A stretch of 64,000 nt of DNA from Erwinia amylovora (lineage in GTDB: Bacteria; Pseudomonadota; Gammaproteobacteria; Enterobacterales; Enterobacteriaceae). Under the pieces are notes generated by a model that was given only the letters and a program-made list of their open reading frames with translations, was not told the DNA's origin and ran no database searches. Of this stretch, positions 47,437 through 57,029 are shown piece after piece (the stretch's first letter is position 1; each line of letters opens with the position of its first letter). Location of the stretch: positions 930,001 through 994,000 of the forward strand of contig NZ_CP066796.1 in assembly GCF_017161565.1 (NCBI RefSeq). The letters run 5' to 3'. The position numbers and the translations under genes were made by a program.

Positions 47437-48591
47437 TCAGAACTGATACATCAAACCAACAGCAACGATATCATCCGTATTCAGATGCAGCTTATTGCTA
47501 TCGCTCAGCAGGTTAACCTTGTAGTCGACGAAGGCAGACATGTTTTTGTTGAAGTAGTAAGTGGCTGCGACATCAACAAATTTGCTCAGATCGGCATCGC
47601 CAATGCCGTTCTCAATGTCTTTAGCCTTGGTTTGCACGTAAGCCAGCGACGGACGCAGGCCGGAATCAAACTGATACTGGGCAACCAGTTCGGTGTTCTG
47701 TACTTTGTTCGCGTAACCCGAAACGGCGGTTGCCGTCGAGTTACCGGCAAAGGTATAAGAAGCGCCGCTAAACGGGTTAGTGTTACGCGTTTCAGCATAA
47801 GTTCCCGCCAGATAGACTCCGTTAGCGTCATATTTCAAACCCGTTGCCCAGGCTTCCGCTCTGCCACCTGAACCGTAGGCGGCCATTTTCTGGCTGGTAG
47901 TGGAGCTGGCGCTATTGGCATTCAAACGGTTGGATGAAGACATTGCGCCGTTAATGGTCAGGCCCTCGACGATTTTATAAGACAGTGACGCGCCGTAGCC
48001 GTCACCGTTAGACACGTTGGTGGCACGGGTGCCGGAACCTTCGTTTTTGCCCTGATATTGCAAGGCAATCTTCAGCCCGTCGACCAGGCCAAAAAAATCG
48101 CTGTTACGCCAGGTCAGCATGCTGTTACCACGGGTGAGCATATAGGTATCAGTGCGGGTATAACCGGTTGCGCCAAATTCCGGCATCATATCGGTAAAGG
48201 CTTCAACGTCATAAATGACGCCATAGTTGCGGCCGTAGTCGACAGAACCATAATCCTTCAACTTCAGGCCGGCAAAGCCCAGACGGGTTTTGTTACCCGA
48301 CTGCGCATCGCTACTGCTTTCTGAATTGCTCAGGCTGAAGTTATATTCCCACTGGCCATAACCGGTCAGCTGGTCATTAATCAATGTCTGACCTTTAAAG
48401 CCGATGCGGGTATAGGATTTATCAGCGTTATTGCTGGCATTGCTATCTGCATCGCTTAAATAGCGCATGGCTTTAACTTTGCCGTATAGGTCCAGTTTGT
48501 TGCCGTCTTGATTGTAAATCTCTGCGGCATGCGCAGCGGTGGTTAAGGTCAGAGCTGTGATTAAGATTACCAGTGTGCGTTTATTCATCAT
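47437..48591 (-). CDS. phoE: OmpC/PhoE-type general porin, PhoE by position
   Basis: Trimeric 16-strand outer-membrane porin. 384 residues with a signal peptide ending at [20 protein letters not shown]. The constriction loop L3 carries MPEFGATG (PEFGG in most porins), and the C-terminal strand ends in the BAM signal Phe (VGLMYQF). The location between crl and proBA and a Pho-box-like site argue for PhoE. An OmpC/OmpF-type paralogue cannot be excluded from sequence. Two adjacent ATGs; the first is given. Confidence 0.88.
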   Translation of the reverse strand: MMNKRTLVILITALTLTTAAHAAEIYNQDGNKLDLYGKVKAMRYLSDADSNASNNADKSYTRIGFKGQTLINDQLTGYGQWEYNFSLSNSESSSDAQSGNKTRLGFAGLKLKDYGSVDYGRNYGVIYDVEAFTDMMPEFGATGYTRTDTYMLTRGNSMLTWRNSDFFGLVDGLKIALQYQGKNEGSGTRATNVSNGDGYGASLSYKIVEGLTINGAMSSSNRLNANSASSTTSQKMAAYGSGGRAEAWATGLKYDANGVYLAGTYAETRNTNPFSGASYTFAGNSTATAVSGYANKVQNTELVAQYQFDSGLRPSLAYVQTKAKDIENGIGDADLSKFVDVAATYYFNKNMSAFVDYKVNLLSDSNKLHLNTDDIVAVGLMYQF

Positions 48592-48721
48592 TTTGCTTTC
48601 AACCCAGAGAGTAAAAAATAGATGGCCACCATACTTCGGGTATCGATAATGCGGTCCGAACTATTTTGGCTATTGTTGGCCGTCAGCCTCGTGTCAAGGC
48701 ACCAACTTTTTACCCTTTATC

Positions 48722-48740
48722 GGTGAAGTATTTATTACAG
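48722..48740 (-). promoter_or_regulatory. candidate Pho box of phoE
   Basis: On the minus strand CTGTAAT-AAAT-ACTTCAC resembles two 7-mers around an AT-rich tetramer (CTGTCAT-type consensus) about 130 bases before the gene. A TTGACA hexamer follows at 48693-48698. PhoB control is inferred. Confidence 0.55.
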
Positions 48741-48886
48741 TTTTAAACCTTTGCTGTTAATCGCGCTCGCCGCGACTGGCAAAGGGAATGGCTTTTTCAT
48801 CCTTTTCCCCCGCTGGCTGTTGGCTTCGGGCACGACACCTGCTAAAACGTTTCTTTGTACTCTTTTTTACGAAACGGCAGGAAATA

Positions 48887-49990
48887 ATGAGCAGCAGCCA
48901 GACCCTGGTGGTGAAACTGGGGACCAGCGTTTTGACCGGCGGTTCACGTCGGCTGAACCGGGCGCACATCGTTGAGCTGGTGCGTCAGTGCGCCCAGCAG
49001 CACGCGGCAGGGCACCGGATTGTCATTGTCACTTCGGGCGCGATGGCGGCCGGGCGCGAGCATCTTGGTTACCCGGAACTGCCGCCGACCATCGCTTCCA
49101 AGCAGCTGTTGGCCGCGGTGGGGCAAAGCCGACTGATCCAGCTGTGGGAACAACTGTTCTCAATCTACGGCATTCATATCGGCCAGATGCTGCTGACGCG
49201 TGCCGACCTGGAAGACAGAGAACGCTTCCTCAATGCCCGCGATACTTTACGTGCGCTGCTTGATAACCACATCGTGCCGGTGATCAATGAAAATGATGCG
49301 GTTGCCACCGCCGAGATCAAAGTGGGCGATAACGACAACCTGTCGGCGCTGGCAGCGATCCTCGCCGGAGCCGATAAGCTGCTGCTGCTGACCGATCAGC
49401 AGGGGCTGTTCACCGCCGATCCGCGTCATAATCCGCAGGCGGAGCTGATCCGCGACGTCAGGGGGATTGATGACGATCTGCGCGCGCTGGCCGGTGACAG
49501 CATTTCCGGCCTTGGCACCGGAGGTATGACGACCAAATTGCAGGCGGCGGATATTGCCTGCCGTGCCGGCATCGATACCATTATTGCGGCGGGTAGCCGT
49601 CCGGGTGTGATTGGCGATGCAATCGCTTGCAACCCGGTTGGTACACGCTTCCACGCGCTGGAAACCCCGCTGGAAAACCGTAAACGTTGGATCTTCGGCG
49701 CACCTCCGGCCGGGGAACTGGTGGTTGATGACGGCGCACTGTCGGCGATCCTTGAGCGCGGCAGTTCGCTGCTGCCAAAAGGAATACGCGAAATCAGCGG
49801 TAACTTCTCCCGTGGAGAAGTGATCCGCATCCGCAACCTGCAGGGGCGCGATGTGGCTCATGGCGTATCGCGCTACAACAGCGACGCGATGCGCATGATT
49901 GCCGGGCATCATTCCCAGCAGATCGGTGACATTTTAGGTTATGAATATGGTCCGGTGGCTATTCATCGCGACGATATGATCGTTAGCTAA
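48887..49990 (+). CDS. proB: glutamate 5-kinase
   Basis: First step of proline synthesis; feedback-inhibited by proline. 367 residues, the E. coli length: amino-acid-kinase domain ([58 protein letters not shown]) and a C-terminal PUA domain (about 275-367). The start was set at [12 protein letters not shown] with AGGAAA upstream; the frame is open 33 codons further. Followed by proA after 9 bases. Confidence 0.97.
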   Translation: MSSSQTLVVKLGTSVLTGGSRRLNRAHIVELVRQCAQQHAAGHRIVIVTSGAMAAGREHLGYPELPPTIASKQLLAAVGQSRLIQLWEQLFSIYGIHIGQMLLTRADLEDRERFLNARDTLRALLDNHIVPVINENDAVATAEIKVGDNDNLSALAAILAGADKLLLLTDQQGLFTADPRHNPQAELIRDVRGIDDDLRALAGDSISGLGTGGMTTKLQAADIACRAGIDTIIAAGSRPGVIGDAIACNPVGTRFHALETPLENRKRWIFGAPPAGELVVDDGALSAILERGSSLLPKGIREISGNFSRGEVIRIRNLQGRDVAHGVSRYNSDAMRMIAGHHSQQIGDILGYEYGPVAIHRDDMIVS

Positions 49991-49999
49991 GGAACGTTG

Positions 50000-51253
50000 A
50001 TGCTTGAACAAATGGGCCAGGCCGCGAAGGCCGCCTCTTATCAGCTGGCGGTGCTCTCCACCGCAGAGAAAAATCAGTTACTGATGACGATTGCCGACCG
50101 TCTGGAAGCGCAGAGCGCAGAGATCCTCGCGGCTAACCAACTGGATCTTGCCGACGCGCGGCAAAACGGCATGAGCGAGGCGCTACAGGATCGTCTGATG
50201 CTGGATCGGCAACGTCTGAAAGGCATCGCCAATGACGTTCGTCAGGTGTGCCGCCTGCCCGATCCGGTCGGAGTGGTGATTGACGGCGGTAAGCTCGATA
50301 GCGGACTGCGCATTGAACGCCGTCGCGTGCCGCTCGGCGTGGTCGGGGTGATTTATGAGGCGCGCCCGAACGTTACCGTGGATGTCGCCAGCCTGTGCCT
50401 GAAAACCGGTAATGCGGTGATCCTTCGCGGCGGCAAAGAGACCTACCGCACTAATGCTGCCACCGTGCGCGTTATTCAGGATGCGTTGAAACAGTACGGC
50501 GTGCCGGCTGGTGCGGTGCAGGCGATTGAAAGCCCGGATCGTGCGTTGGTGACTCAGCTGCTGAAGCTCGATCGTTATGTCGATATGCTGATCCCGCGTG
50601 GTGGTGCCGGACTGCACAAGCTGTGCCGAGAGCAGTCAACCATACCGGTGATCACCGGTGGTATTGGCGTTTGCCATATTTACGTCGATCGCAGTATTGA
50701 GCCGGAAGCGGCGCTAAAGGTGATCGTTAATGCCAAGAAGCAGCGGCCGAGCGCCTGTAACTCGTTGGAAACCCTGCTGATTGATGCGGCGATCGCCGAC
50801 AGTTTCCTGCCAGCGCTCAGCGCGCGCATGGCGCAGGAGGGGGTTAGCCTGCACGCCGATGTGCGCTCGCTGCCGCTGTTGCAGCAGGGTCCTGCCAGCG
50901 TCAGCGCGGTTACCGATGCCCAGTACCGCGACGAATGGCTGGCGCTGGATCTGAACGTTAAACTGGTGGATGACCTCACTGAAGCGATTGCGCACATCCG
51001 CGAATACGGCACCCAGCACTCCGATGCCATCCTGACACGCACCATTAAGCATGCGGAGCGCTTCGTCAATGAAGTGGACTCATCTGCGGTTTACGTTAAC
51101 GCCAGCACCCGTTTCACCGACGGCGGACAGTTTGGTTTAGGCGCTGAAGTGGCGGTCAGTACGCAGAAACTGCACGCTCGTGGCCCGATGGGGCTGGAAG
51201 CGCTGACTACCTATAAATGGGTGGCGTTCGGTGACGATACCGTGCGGGGTTAA
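50000..51253 (+). CDS. proA: gamma-glutamyl phosphate reductase
   Basis: NADPH-dependent reduction of glutamyl-5-phosphate to the semialdehyde. 417 residues, as in E. coli. Catalytic Cys in [49 protein letters not shown] region is typical. The ATG at 50000 was preferred to a TTG one codon earlier. No tRNA-Thr (thrW) follows, unlike E. coli. Confidence 0.97.
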   Translation: MLEQMGQAAKAASYQLAVLSTAEKNQLLMTIADRLEAQSAEILAANQLDLADARQNGMSEALQDRLMLDRQRLKGIANDVRQVCRLPDPVGVVIDGGKLDSGLRIERRRVPLGVVGVIYEARPNVTVDVASLCLKTGNAVILRGGKETYRTNAATVRVIQDALKQYGVPAGAVQAIESPDRALVTQLLKLDRYVDMLIPRGGAGLHKLCREQSTIPVITGGIGVCHIYVDRSIEPEAALKVIVNAKKQRPSACNSLETLLIDAAIADSFLPALSARMAQEGVSLHADVRSLPLLQQGPASVSAVTDAQYRDEWLALDLNVKLVDDLTEAIAHIREYGTQHSDAILTRTIKHAERFVNEVDSSAVYVNASTRFTDGGQFGLGAEVAVSTQKLHARGPMGLEALTTYKWVAFGDDTVRG

Positions 51254-51608
51254 CTGACAGAAAGCGGTCATAGAGTAACGCTTTCCCAGCCTTTGCCGTT
51301 TGCCAGGATCGCTCCTGGCATGGGTACTGCCCCCTCCGGGCGAGTTCACAATCGATATCCCCGGCTCCCGGCATGTAAAGCGCATCGGCGAGACTTCGCG
51401 TTTCACCAGACGGCTTTTTATATTCCGTAACAGTCATGAAAACGTGTGACGGTTTTCCGCGCGACGTAACCTATACCGGGCCGGTTTCTGCGGCTTTTTT
51501 TGCACCAGAAACGTTCTGACCGAACTGGCGACTGGAACAGGTTTTGCTGGTCATAAGGATCAATAACCGGAGGATCAACCCTTTGCGGGAGTAAGACGGT
51601 TCGAAGCA
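51254..51608. other. intergenic region after proA, no supported gene
   Basis: A small hairpin GCCAGGATCGCTCCTGGC lies at about 51302 without a T tract. No tRNA or coding signal could be seen. Confidence 0.5.
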
Positions 51609-52037
51609 TTACGCCGGTGGAGAGAGTTTTTCCGGACGACGCCATAACCAAATCAGCACCGCAGTCATACAACAAATGGAAATCACCACGCCGGGCTTAT
51701 GCGTCACGAAGATGACCATAATCAGCGCGGTAATACTCATGGCCAGCGTGGCGGCCCATTTGGCACGGCGCGGCAAAATACCCTGCTGCCAGTTGGTCAG
51801 CAGCGGGCCAAACAGCCTGTGGCGCAATATCCAGCGGTGCAAAGACGGAGAGCTGCGAGAGGCGAACCAGGCCGCCAGCAGCACAAACTCGGTGCAGGGC
51901 AAGCCTGGCAGAATGAATCCGGCGACCGCCAGGGCCAGGCTGATGATGGCCAGTAGCTGAAACAAGTAGCGTATCAGTTTTTTTCTGTTGCCCTCTGGCG
52001 CGGAGGCGGGGAGCAGTGTGTTGCGGCGTCCGGTCAT
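51609..52037 (-). CDS. YbaN-like inner-membrane protein (DUF454)
   Basis: 142 residues with three or four membrane segments. The DUF454 signature is clear: the GFILPGLPCTEFVLLAAWFASRSSPSLHRWI segment with the conserved Pro-Cys-Thr and FARSSP-like motif, followed by GPLLTNWQQGILPRRAKW. The start at MTGRRNTLL was chosen as family-like; the frame is open 23 codons further. Function unknown. Confidence 0.82.
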   Translation of the reverse strand: MTGRRNTLLPASAPEGNRKKLIRYLFQLLAIISLALAVAGFILPGLPCTEFVLLAAWFASRSSPSLHRWILRHRLFGPLLTNWQQGILPRRAKWAATLAMSITALIMVIFVTHKPGVVISICCMTAVLIWLWRRPEKLSPPA

Positions 52038-52125
52038 ATTTACCCAATTCTGCGGCAGCGGTGTTTTTATTATCTTAGCCTTTGAGTGGCCGCTTGCAAA
52101 ACTCACTACGGCTGATTATCTTACG

Positions 52126-52188
52126 CCTCACAGGGTGATGGTGTTCCACCTTTCCCAACCGCCCATTTTTTCGGGCTGATGACGCCTG
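52126..52188 (+). ncRNA. fluoride riboswitch (crcB RNA motif)
   Basis: Conserved elements occur in order: GGTGATGGTGTTCCACC, AACCGCCC, and GGGCTGATGACGCC, about 90 bases before crcB. These match the aptamer (GGNGATG.., the internal CCGCC and the 3' CTGATGACGCC) and imply that fluoride turns on the exporter. Confidence 0.9.
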
Positions 52189-52277
52189 ATTAAGCTGACT
52201 GTTGCAATCTGGGGCAGTGGTTCAGGCTATCGTTTGTTTGCCTGTCGGCACCTTCCCCGAATTCCGCAGAGGATTTT

Positions 52278-52655
52278 ATGTTCAAACAGTTATTGGCCGT
52301 GATGGCAGGCGGCTGTGCTGGCTGCGTCATCCGCTGGTTGCTCGCCGTTCGCCTCAACGCCTGGTTTCCAAATTTGCCGCCCGGCACGCTGCTGGTTAAT
52401 CTGGTCGGTGGATTGATTATTGGTGCTACGGTAGCGTGGTTTGCCCGCTATCCGGGGATCGATCCGAGCTGGAAACTGCTAATAACAACCGGGCTGTGTG
52501 GCGGGATGACCACCTTTTCCACTTTCTCGCTGGAAGTTGTCACGCTGATCCAAACCGGCAACTATCTCTGGGCAATAATCTCTGTCATTACCCATGTTGC
52601 AGGTTCATTACTAATGACGATTGGCGGCTTCTGGCTGATGTCACTGCTTCTCTGA
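52278..52655 (+). CDS. crcB: fluoride channel CrcB/Fluc
   Basis: Dual-topology dimeric fluoride channel, 125 residues, four membrane segments. The family signature GLCGGMTTFSTFSLE, the conserved Arg of GCVIRWLL and the Asn of NLVGGLIIG are all present. It has an upstream fluoride riboswitch. Its 3' end overlaps the next gene on the other strand by 15 bases. Confidence 0.95.
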   Translation: MFKQLLAVMAGGCAGCVIRWLLAVRLNAWFPNLPPGTLLVNLVGGLIIGATVAWFARYPGIDPSWKLLITTGLCGGMTTFSTFSLEVVTLIQTGNYLWAIISVITHVAGSLLMTIGGFWLMSLLL

Positions 52656-53423
52656 GCCGGGTAAAGCGGATTTACCCAGCGGCAATGCGCTGGCGCTGGC
52701 AGCATCGAAGAGTGATAAACTCTCAATTTGCTTAAGCATGATCACTTTACGAAACGCCATGGCAGATGTCGGTTCCGATACCAGGCTTATGCCATGTTCG
52801 GCGTACCAGCGACTGTAGTTATGTTCAATATGCAAATTCTGCGTATGAATGTCGCGACAGCCACTTAACATCGGGATAATAACGACATTAGCGGTATTGA
52901 TGTTTTCGTAAGAAGCTGCATGAACCATCCCGATATAAACATGTTGCGACTCAAGGGTGATCAAAACCAGCTGCCCATGCTCCATGCACTGAAACAGCAG
53001 GGCTTCGACGCCGTTGGTGCGGGAGAGTTTTTTATACAGTTTTTTCCTGCCATTGCTGTCGAGGCGGGCGCTGCCCGACCAGCTGGTGCGATAGATACAA
53101 AAGGCAATGGCCAGCACCAGCATCACCACTACCGGTGCCTGGATCCCCAAAAAGCTCCAGTTCATAAACGCAGTTTGCCACTGATGGTGCCGGCCGTCTG
53201 CCAGCTGCGAAACAGCGTTAAATACCGAGGATGCAGCCAGCAGCAGCAGCCAGATAATACCCGTGGCAAAAACGCCCTGTAAAACAAAAATACAGCCGTA
53301 CAGCGCGACAAGAAAATACGTATCCCAGCCAAATGAACGTTTTATTTTAAATCGGGTGGAAAGGTCACGGCTGGTATACCAATAACCGCAAACCATCAAA
53401 ACCATAAATATTGCCGTACCCAT
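52641..53423 (-). CDS. unknown membrane protein with cytoplasmic C-terminal domain
   Basis: 260 residues. Three hydrophobic segments (about 1-12, 32-68, 92-112) are followed by a soluble domain of about 145 residues containing LYKKLSRTNGVEALLFQCMEHGQLVLITLESQHVYIGMVHAAS. That layout suggests a short beta-domain sensing or binding module. I do not recognise a family. Its ATG lies one base after the stop of the preceding 65-residue gene, whose last codons contain its AAGGAG site, so the two are coupled. Confidence 0.75.
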   Translation of the reverse strand: MGTAIFMVLMVCGYWYTSRDLSTRFKIKRSFGWDTYFLVALYGCIFVLQGVFATGIIWLLLLAASSVFNAVSQLADGRHHQWQTAFMNWSFLGIQAPVVVMLVLAIAFCIYRTSWSGSARLDSNGRKKLYKKLSRTNGVEALLFQCMEHGQLVLITLESQHVYIGMVHAASYENINTANVVIIPMLSGCRDIHTQNLHIEHNYSRWYAEHGISLVSEPTSAMAFRKVIMLKQIESLSLFDAASASALPLGKSALPGSEKQ

Positions 53424-53424
53424 G

Positions 53425-53622
53425 TCATGTTCTCCTTAGCATCGCGACATGGCGGACAAAATCTTCCCTGACTTCCGGGCTGTAAATATTGACGCTGGCG
53501 CTGCCATCTTCATCAATCAGGATGCGTTCGCCATCCTCTATCGACTCGGCTATCGCGCGCCTGCTCATCACCTGTAGTAAGGATTCGGGGCTGGAAAACA
53601 GGGTGAGAAAAAAACGAAACAT
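53425..53622 (-). CDS. unknown 65-residue protein coupled to the membrane protein
   Basis: MFRFFLTLFSSPESLL at the N-terminus (amphipathic), then a charged body (SRRAIAESIEDGERILIDEDGSAS). The stop is one base from the next ATG. The start ATG has GAGG about six bases upstream (GAGGAGTGGCT context). No family recognised. Confidence 0.65.
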   Translation of the reverse strand: MFRFFLTLFSSPESLLQVMSRRAIAESIEDGERILIDEDGSASVNIYSPEVREDFVRHVAMLRRT

Positions 53623-53925
53623 AGCCACTCCTCGATAGCTTTTAGCCAAGCCTGGCAGCAAAAAGTCATTCCTGCTACCCGAAGAGGGCCAGGGCGAAGC
53701 CTGACGTGAATTTCATTACAGAGAAATATCTTATTTTGAGGCGGTAAATCAGGTGATTTATTGGTGATGGGTTAAAGTGAAATGAGAAAATTCATTTAAT
53801 AAACAAGCCGATGAAACCGCTCTTTACCAGCAGAATCGGCTTTGCTGATATAAGGCGAAATCCTGTTTACCCGCCTCAGGCAGAATGGTAATTTCATAAC
53901 AATAATTTTATGAGGAAATCTTGAA

Positions 53926-54219
53926 ATGAAACAGCTGGTTATCGATATCCTGATGAAGCTTGCCAGAATGGATGTGGACACCAAAGAGCTGACGGCTCAG
54001 GTTGAAGCGCAATCACTGGTGCTGGCTGCGCTGCTGCTTACCGTGGGTAAAGACGGGGCACCTTCAATCGCTGAAAACATCCAGAATGCCATCCTCGCCG
54101 TATCACGCGGGGGCGAGGATTTTCTGCAAACCGACGTGGATTTATTGCTTACCCATGTGAATCGTTTGCTGGCGGTTACGCGATATGTCGATGAAGCCGC
54201 GCCAGCTGAAGATGCCTAA
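53926..54219 (+). CDS. iraP: IraP-like anti-adaptor protein
   Basis: 97 residues (E. coli IraP 86). The N-terminal half MKQLVIDILMKLARMDVDTKELTAQVEAQSLVLAALL follows IraP ([29 protein letters not shown]-type), and the C-terminal DVDLLLTHVNRLL matches too. IraP stabilises RpoS by blocking the adaptor RssB. Preceded by GAGGAA. It overlaps the convergent small lipoprotein gene by 4 bases. Confidence 0.75.
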   Translation: MKQLVIDILMKLARMDVDTKELTAQVEAQSLVLAALLLTVGKDGAPSIAENIQNAILAVSRGGEDFLQTDVDLLLTHVNRLLAVTRYVDEAAPAEDA

Positions 54220-54407
54220 GGAGGGGAGGAATCGACCGGGCGATAAACCTCACCACACAGCAGAACTGCCTTGGGGCGGCGCTGATGAATGCGTTCTGCC
54301 ATCTGCTCACAGGCGTGCCGGGTAGGATAAATATGTTCCGATACGGGAAGCGCGTCGCAGGCATCATTTCCACAGGCGCTGACAAGTAGTACGAAGCCAA
54401 TTAACAT
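54216..54407 (-). CDS. small predicted lipoprotein
   Basis: 63 residues. MLIGFVLLVSAC is a compact lipoprotein signal with a VSAC lipobox, so the mature protein would start at Cys12. The rest has three further Cys. A strong AAAGGAG site precedes the ATG by six bases, which makes a real gene likely. No family recognised. Confidence 0.65.
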   Translation of the reverse strand: MLIGFVLLVSACGNDACDALPVSEHIYPTRHACEQMAERIHQRRPKAVLLCGEVYRPVDSSPP

Positions 54408-54656
54408 CGCTTACTCCTTTGGCAGAACGGTGTCTGTTTCAGTATAGGCGACAAGCCGGATGACAAGATGTTCTGCTTCACACCATTCGACGCGACCGGC
54501 CGGCAGCCGCTCAACGTCGGGCAGCAAAGCGTCAGGTGCTGAACTGGATTTTTTTAGGATTAATCTTGGTTTTTACTGCTGACAGGCAGATTTACCGAAC
54601 TTGTCAAGCGACTGGTGGCCTGATGAAGTACGACGTACTCATCGGGAGATAATATT

Positions 54657-55244
54657 TTGCTGTCTACACTGTCCTGGTTGAAAAACAAAGCCAGCTACCT
54701 TCAGGAATTTATCGCCGATCCACGCAATACCGGGACTGTCGCCCCTTCATCGCGTGCATTGTGTGAAACCATGACGGATGCGGTGGATTGGCAGCACTGT
54801 CTGCGCGTTGCCGAATTAGGGGCCGGGGAGGGGGTGTTAACCCGCCATTTGTTGGCGCGTATGCGTGCAGATGCCCGTTTATTGACTTTCGAGACCAATC
54901 CACGCTTTTATCCCGGCCTTAACGCCATGCAGGATCGGGATGCGCGCTTGCAGGTGGTGCCTGAGTCAGCGGAAAATCTTGCTGGACAGTTCGATGCTAT
55001 TTTTTCCTGCTTACCGTTGTTGACCTTGCCGCACGCTTTACGCCATCGTATTTTGCAGCGTGCTGCCGACAGGCTTCACACCAATGGGGTATTTGTCCAG
55101 TTCCAGTACACTGCAATGTGCGAGAAGCTGCTTTCCACTTACTTTGCCTGGAACCGAACGCGCGTGTTGGCAAACCTGCCCCCCGCGTGGGTTTATCGCG
55201 GGCACTCGCTGACGCAGTTAAGCAGGGTCAACCCTGCTCGTTAA
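54657..55244 (+). CDS. PmtA-like SAM-dependent methyltransferase
   Basis: 195 residues resembling bacterial phospholipid N-methyltransferases. The N-terminal FIADPRNTGTVAPSSRAL block is diagnostic of that group. Motif I is VAELGAGEGVLTRHLL, followed by LLTFETNPRF and IFSCLPLLTLP. The start is a TTG with GGGAG eight bases before it; no ATG fits. Phosphatidylethanolamine as substrate is a family-based guess. Confidence 0.75.
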   Translation: MLSTLSWLKNKASYLQEFIADPRNTGTVAPSSRALCETMTDAVDWQHCLRVAELGAGEGVLTRHLLARMRADARLLTFETNPRFYPGLNAMQDRDARLQVVPESAENLAGQFDAIFSCLPLLTLPHALRHRILQRAADRLHTNGVFVQFQYTAMCEKLLSTYFAWNRTRVLANLPPAWVYRGHSLTQLSRVNPAR

Positions 55245-55319
55245 TAAGCTGTTACTTACTCCATGTGGCAAGCTGCGCAGGTTTGCTATGCTTAACCTTT
55301 GAGCAAAGAGGAGGGGAAA

Positions 55320-55550
55320 ATGGGTAGTCTGACAGAAGAACCGATTTCGAGTGAGGAAGAAGTGTGCACTATAATCGGCAAGGCGGTGGTTGATCTCAGT
55401 ATTACCGGGCAGCCAGTAAACAATGACACGCTTGGTTTAAAGCTTCTGGCAATGGCCGATCAGGACCATGATGACGAACGGATTTTACTCTACTGGATTG
55501 CGCGCCGTGCGATTAATCAGCCGCACAAGTTTGCCGCAACAACGTTCTGA
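55320..55550 (+). CDS. AriR/YmgB-like small regulator of biofilm and acid resistance
   Basis: 76-residue helical protein. EEEVCTIIGKAVVDLSITGQPVNN and the last helix DDERILLYWIARRAI follow the YmgB/AriR pattern ([23 protein letters not shown] in E. coli). AriR dimers bind DNA and affect biofilm and acid survival. AGAGGAGG precedes the ATG. Identity is moderate. Confidence 0.7.
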   Translation: MGSLTEEPISSEEEVCTIIGKAVVDLSITGQPVNNDTLGLKLLAMADQDHDDERILLYWIARRAINQPHKFAATTF

Positions 55551-55591
55551 GCCACAGCCTGTAACTGACGTGTTTGCTAGCGCGAGCCGAG

Positions 55592-55618
55592 GGCCGTTCA
55601 GAATGCTTCTGAACGGCC
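55592..55618. terminator. perfect 12-bp hairpin between ariR-like gene and acyltransferase gene
   Basis: GGCCGTTCAGAA-TGC-TTCTGAACGGCC lies between convergent genes. No T tract follows on either strand, so terminator function is uncertain. Confidence 0.5.
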
Positions 55619-55625
55619 ATTGCAG

Positions 55626-56642
55626 TCATACCACTCGTTTAAGCCCCGGAACCAACCGTAGCGCCGCTACCAGCAGAGCTGATACCGCATAACTCAACAG
55701 CGCCACCGCCGGAATGGTCAGGATGGCGTAGTAGTTGTCAAAATTTACCGGCCACAGCCGCAGTAGTGTTTCCAGTACCAGCATATGAATAAAGAAAATG
55801 CCTGTACTCAGTCTGTTTAGCCCGCGAATTGACAAACTCAAACGCCTTGTGAACCGCAATCGCGCATTGAGCAGCATGAAAAAACAGGCCAGCGCGAGCG
55901 TGACAATGGTCGGTGCCGAATAGAACAAAAAAATCTCATTAGGCTGGTTGATGCTGATTGATAACGAATAGCACATCACCGCGGTGAGTACCGCACTCAG
56001 TATAAATATCACGCTGGCGATGGGGGTTTTAGGTGCCAGCTTATAGCGACGCGCAACGCCACCAATAATATAAAAACCGGACAGATAAACCACCATATCA
56101 ATATTACTTGGCACGGATTCAGGATGATTTTCCAGCACGCTATCTTTGAAATTATCAAACAGCATATAAACGGAAGCCAGAGCAAACCAGATGGCGATAA
56201 TATAATGAATTCGCTGCTGGCTACCGTGCTGGATAAAGGTATTCAGCAGCGGAGTGATCAGATACAGCAGGATCAGAGTATAGATAAACCATAAATGTGG
56301 GTAGGCAGGAGTACTGAGCGTTTCCAGCACGCTGAAGGGGGTAGTACTACTATTAACCATGTGGTTATATATAAAGTAAACCGCCGTCCAGGCGACAAGC
56401 GGTATCAGCAGGTTCAGCACCCGGGTCTTTAACGTACTGAGCAGTGACTCATTTTTATTGAGCGAAATATAGCCGGCAGTCAGTAAGTACAGCGGAAAGG
56501 AAATGCGCCCCAGTGCGTCATACATAACTGCTACTGACCAGGCACCATGAAAGGTATTGAACGGCACCGCAGCAGTATGTAGCAGGATCACCAGATAGGT
56601 GGCAATTGGCATTAACAGTTTAATATTGAGGGTTTTCAACAA
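55626..56642 (-). CDS. acyltransferase 3 family inner-membrane protein
   Basis: 338 residues with about ten membrane segments; O-acetyltransferase-like (WecH/OafA group). The first helix carries the family His (YLVILLHTAAVPF). Next come FPLYLLTAGYI, HLWFIYTLILLYLITPLL and the late FFIHMLVLETL. A TTG start at 56642 (LLKTLNIKLL) with AAGGA six bases upstream is preferred; the frame is open to 56741. Likely modifies an envelope polysaccharide (family-based guess). Confidence 0.78.
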   Translation of the reverse strand: MLKTLNIKLLMPIATYLVILLHTAAVPFNTFHGAWSVAVMYDALGRISFPLYLLTAGYISLNKNESLLSTLKTRVLNLLIPLVAWTAVYFIYNHMVNSSTTPFSVLETLSTPAYPHLWFIYTLILLYLITPLLNTFIQHGSQQRIHYIIAIWFALASVYMLFDNFKDSVLENHPESVPSNIDMVVYLSGFYIIGGVARRYKLAPKTPIASVIFILSAVLTAVMCYSLSISINQPNEIFLFYSAPTIVTLALACFFMLLNARLRFTRRLSLSIRGLNRLSTGIFFIHMLVLETLLRLWPVNFDNYYAILTIPAVALLSYAVSALLVAALRLVPGLKRVV

Positions 56643-56737
56643 CGAATTCCTTTGCCAGAGGGCAGCACTGCGAGGCGTCTGCAGGCGATCAATTCCTGTA
56701 AAGTAACATATCTCTGCGCCAATCAGATGCCTTACCG

Positions 56738-57004
56738 TCAAATATTCGTATCGGAAATACCGGAATCATGATCGACGGTGATTTCCGCTGCGCATAATTG
56801 GCCAGCGTCGACCACGCGATATTGTGCAGAACCCTGCCAGACATATATGCAGGCGCGGCCTGCATCGCCACCATCCTGTTCCTGTGACAAAGGAATGGAG
56901 ACCATCTCTGCCCTTAAAGATGGTGAGAAGCCGAACACGCCCAACAACAGCGCGCTGAGCATCAGAGCGTCGTACGAGTGAGAAAGCCTTTTGATTAACG
57001 ACAT
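56738..57004 (-). CDS. unknown exported small protein
   Basis: 88 residues. Signal peptide MSLIKRLSHSYDALMLSALLLGVFGFSPSLRA then a mature part of about 56 residues with two Cys (GRACIYVW, GQLCAAEI), which could form a disulfide. TGGAGTG precedes the ATG. No family recognised. Confidence 0.65.
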   Translation of the reverse strand: MSLIKRLSHSYDALMLSALLLGVFGFSPSLRAEMVSIPLSQEQDGGDAGRACIYVWQGSAQYRVVDAGQLCAAEITVDHDSGISDTNI

Positions 57005-57029
57005 ATCGTGCACTCCATTATCCTTGCGA

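Noticed and set aside
51254..51608. tRNA-Thr (thrW) after proA, as in E. coli
   Set aside because: No cloverleaf or CCA-ending sequence could be found in the region.
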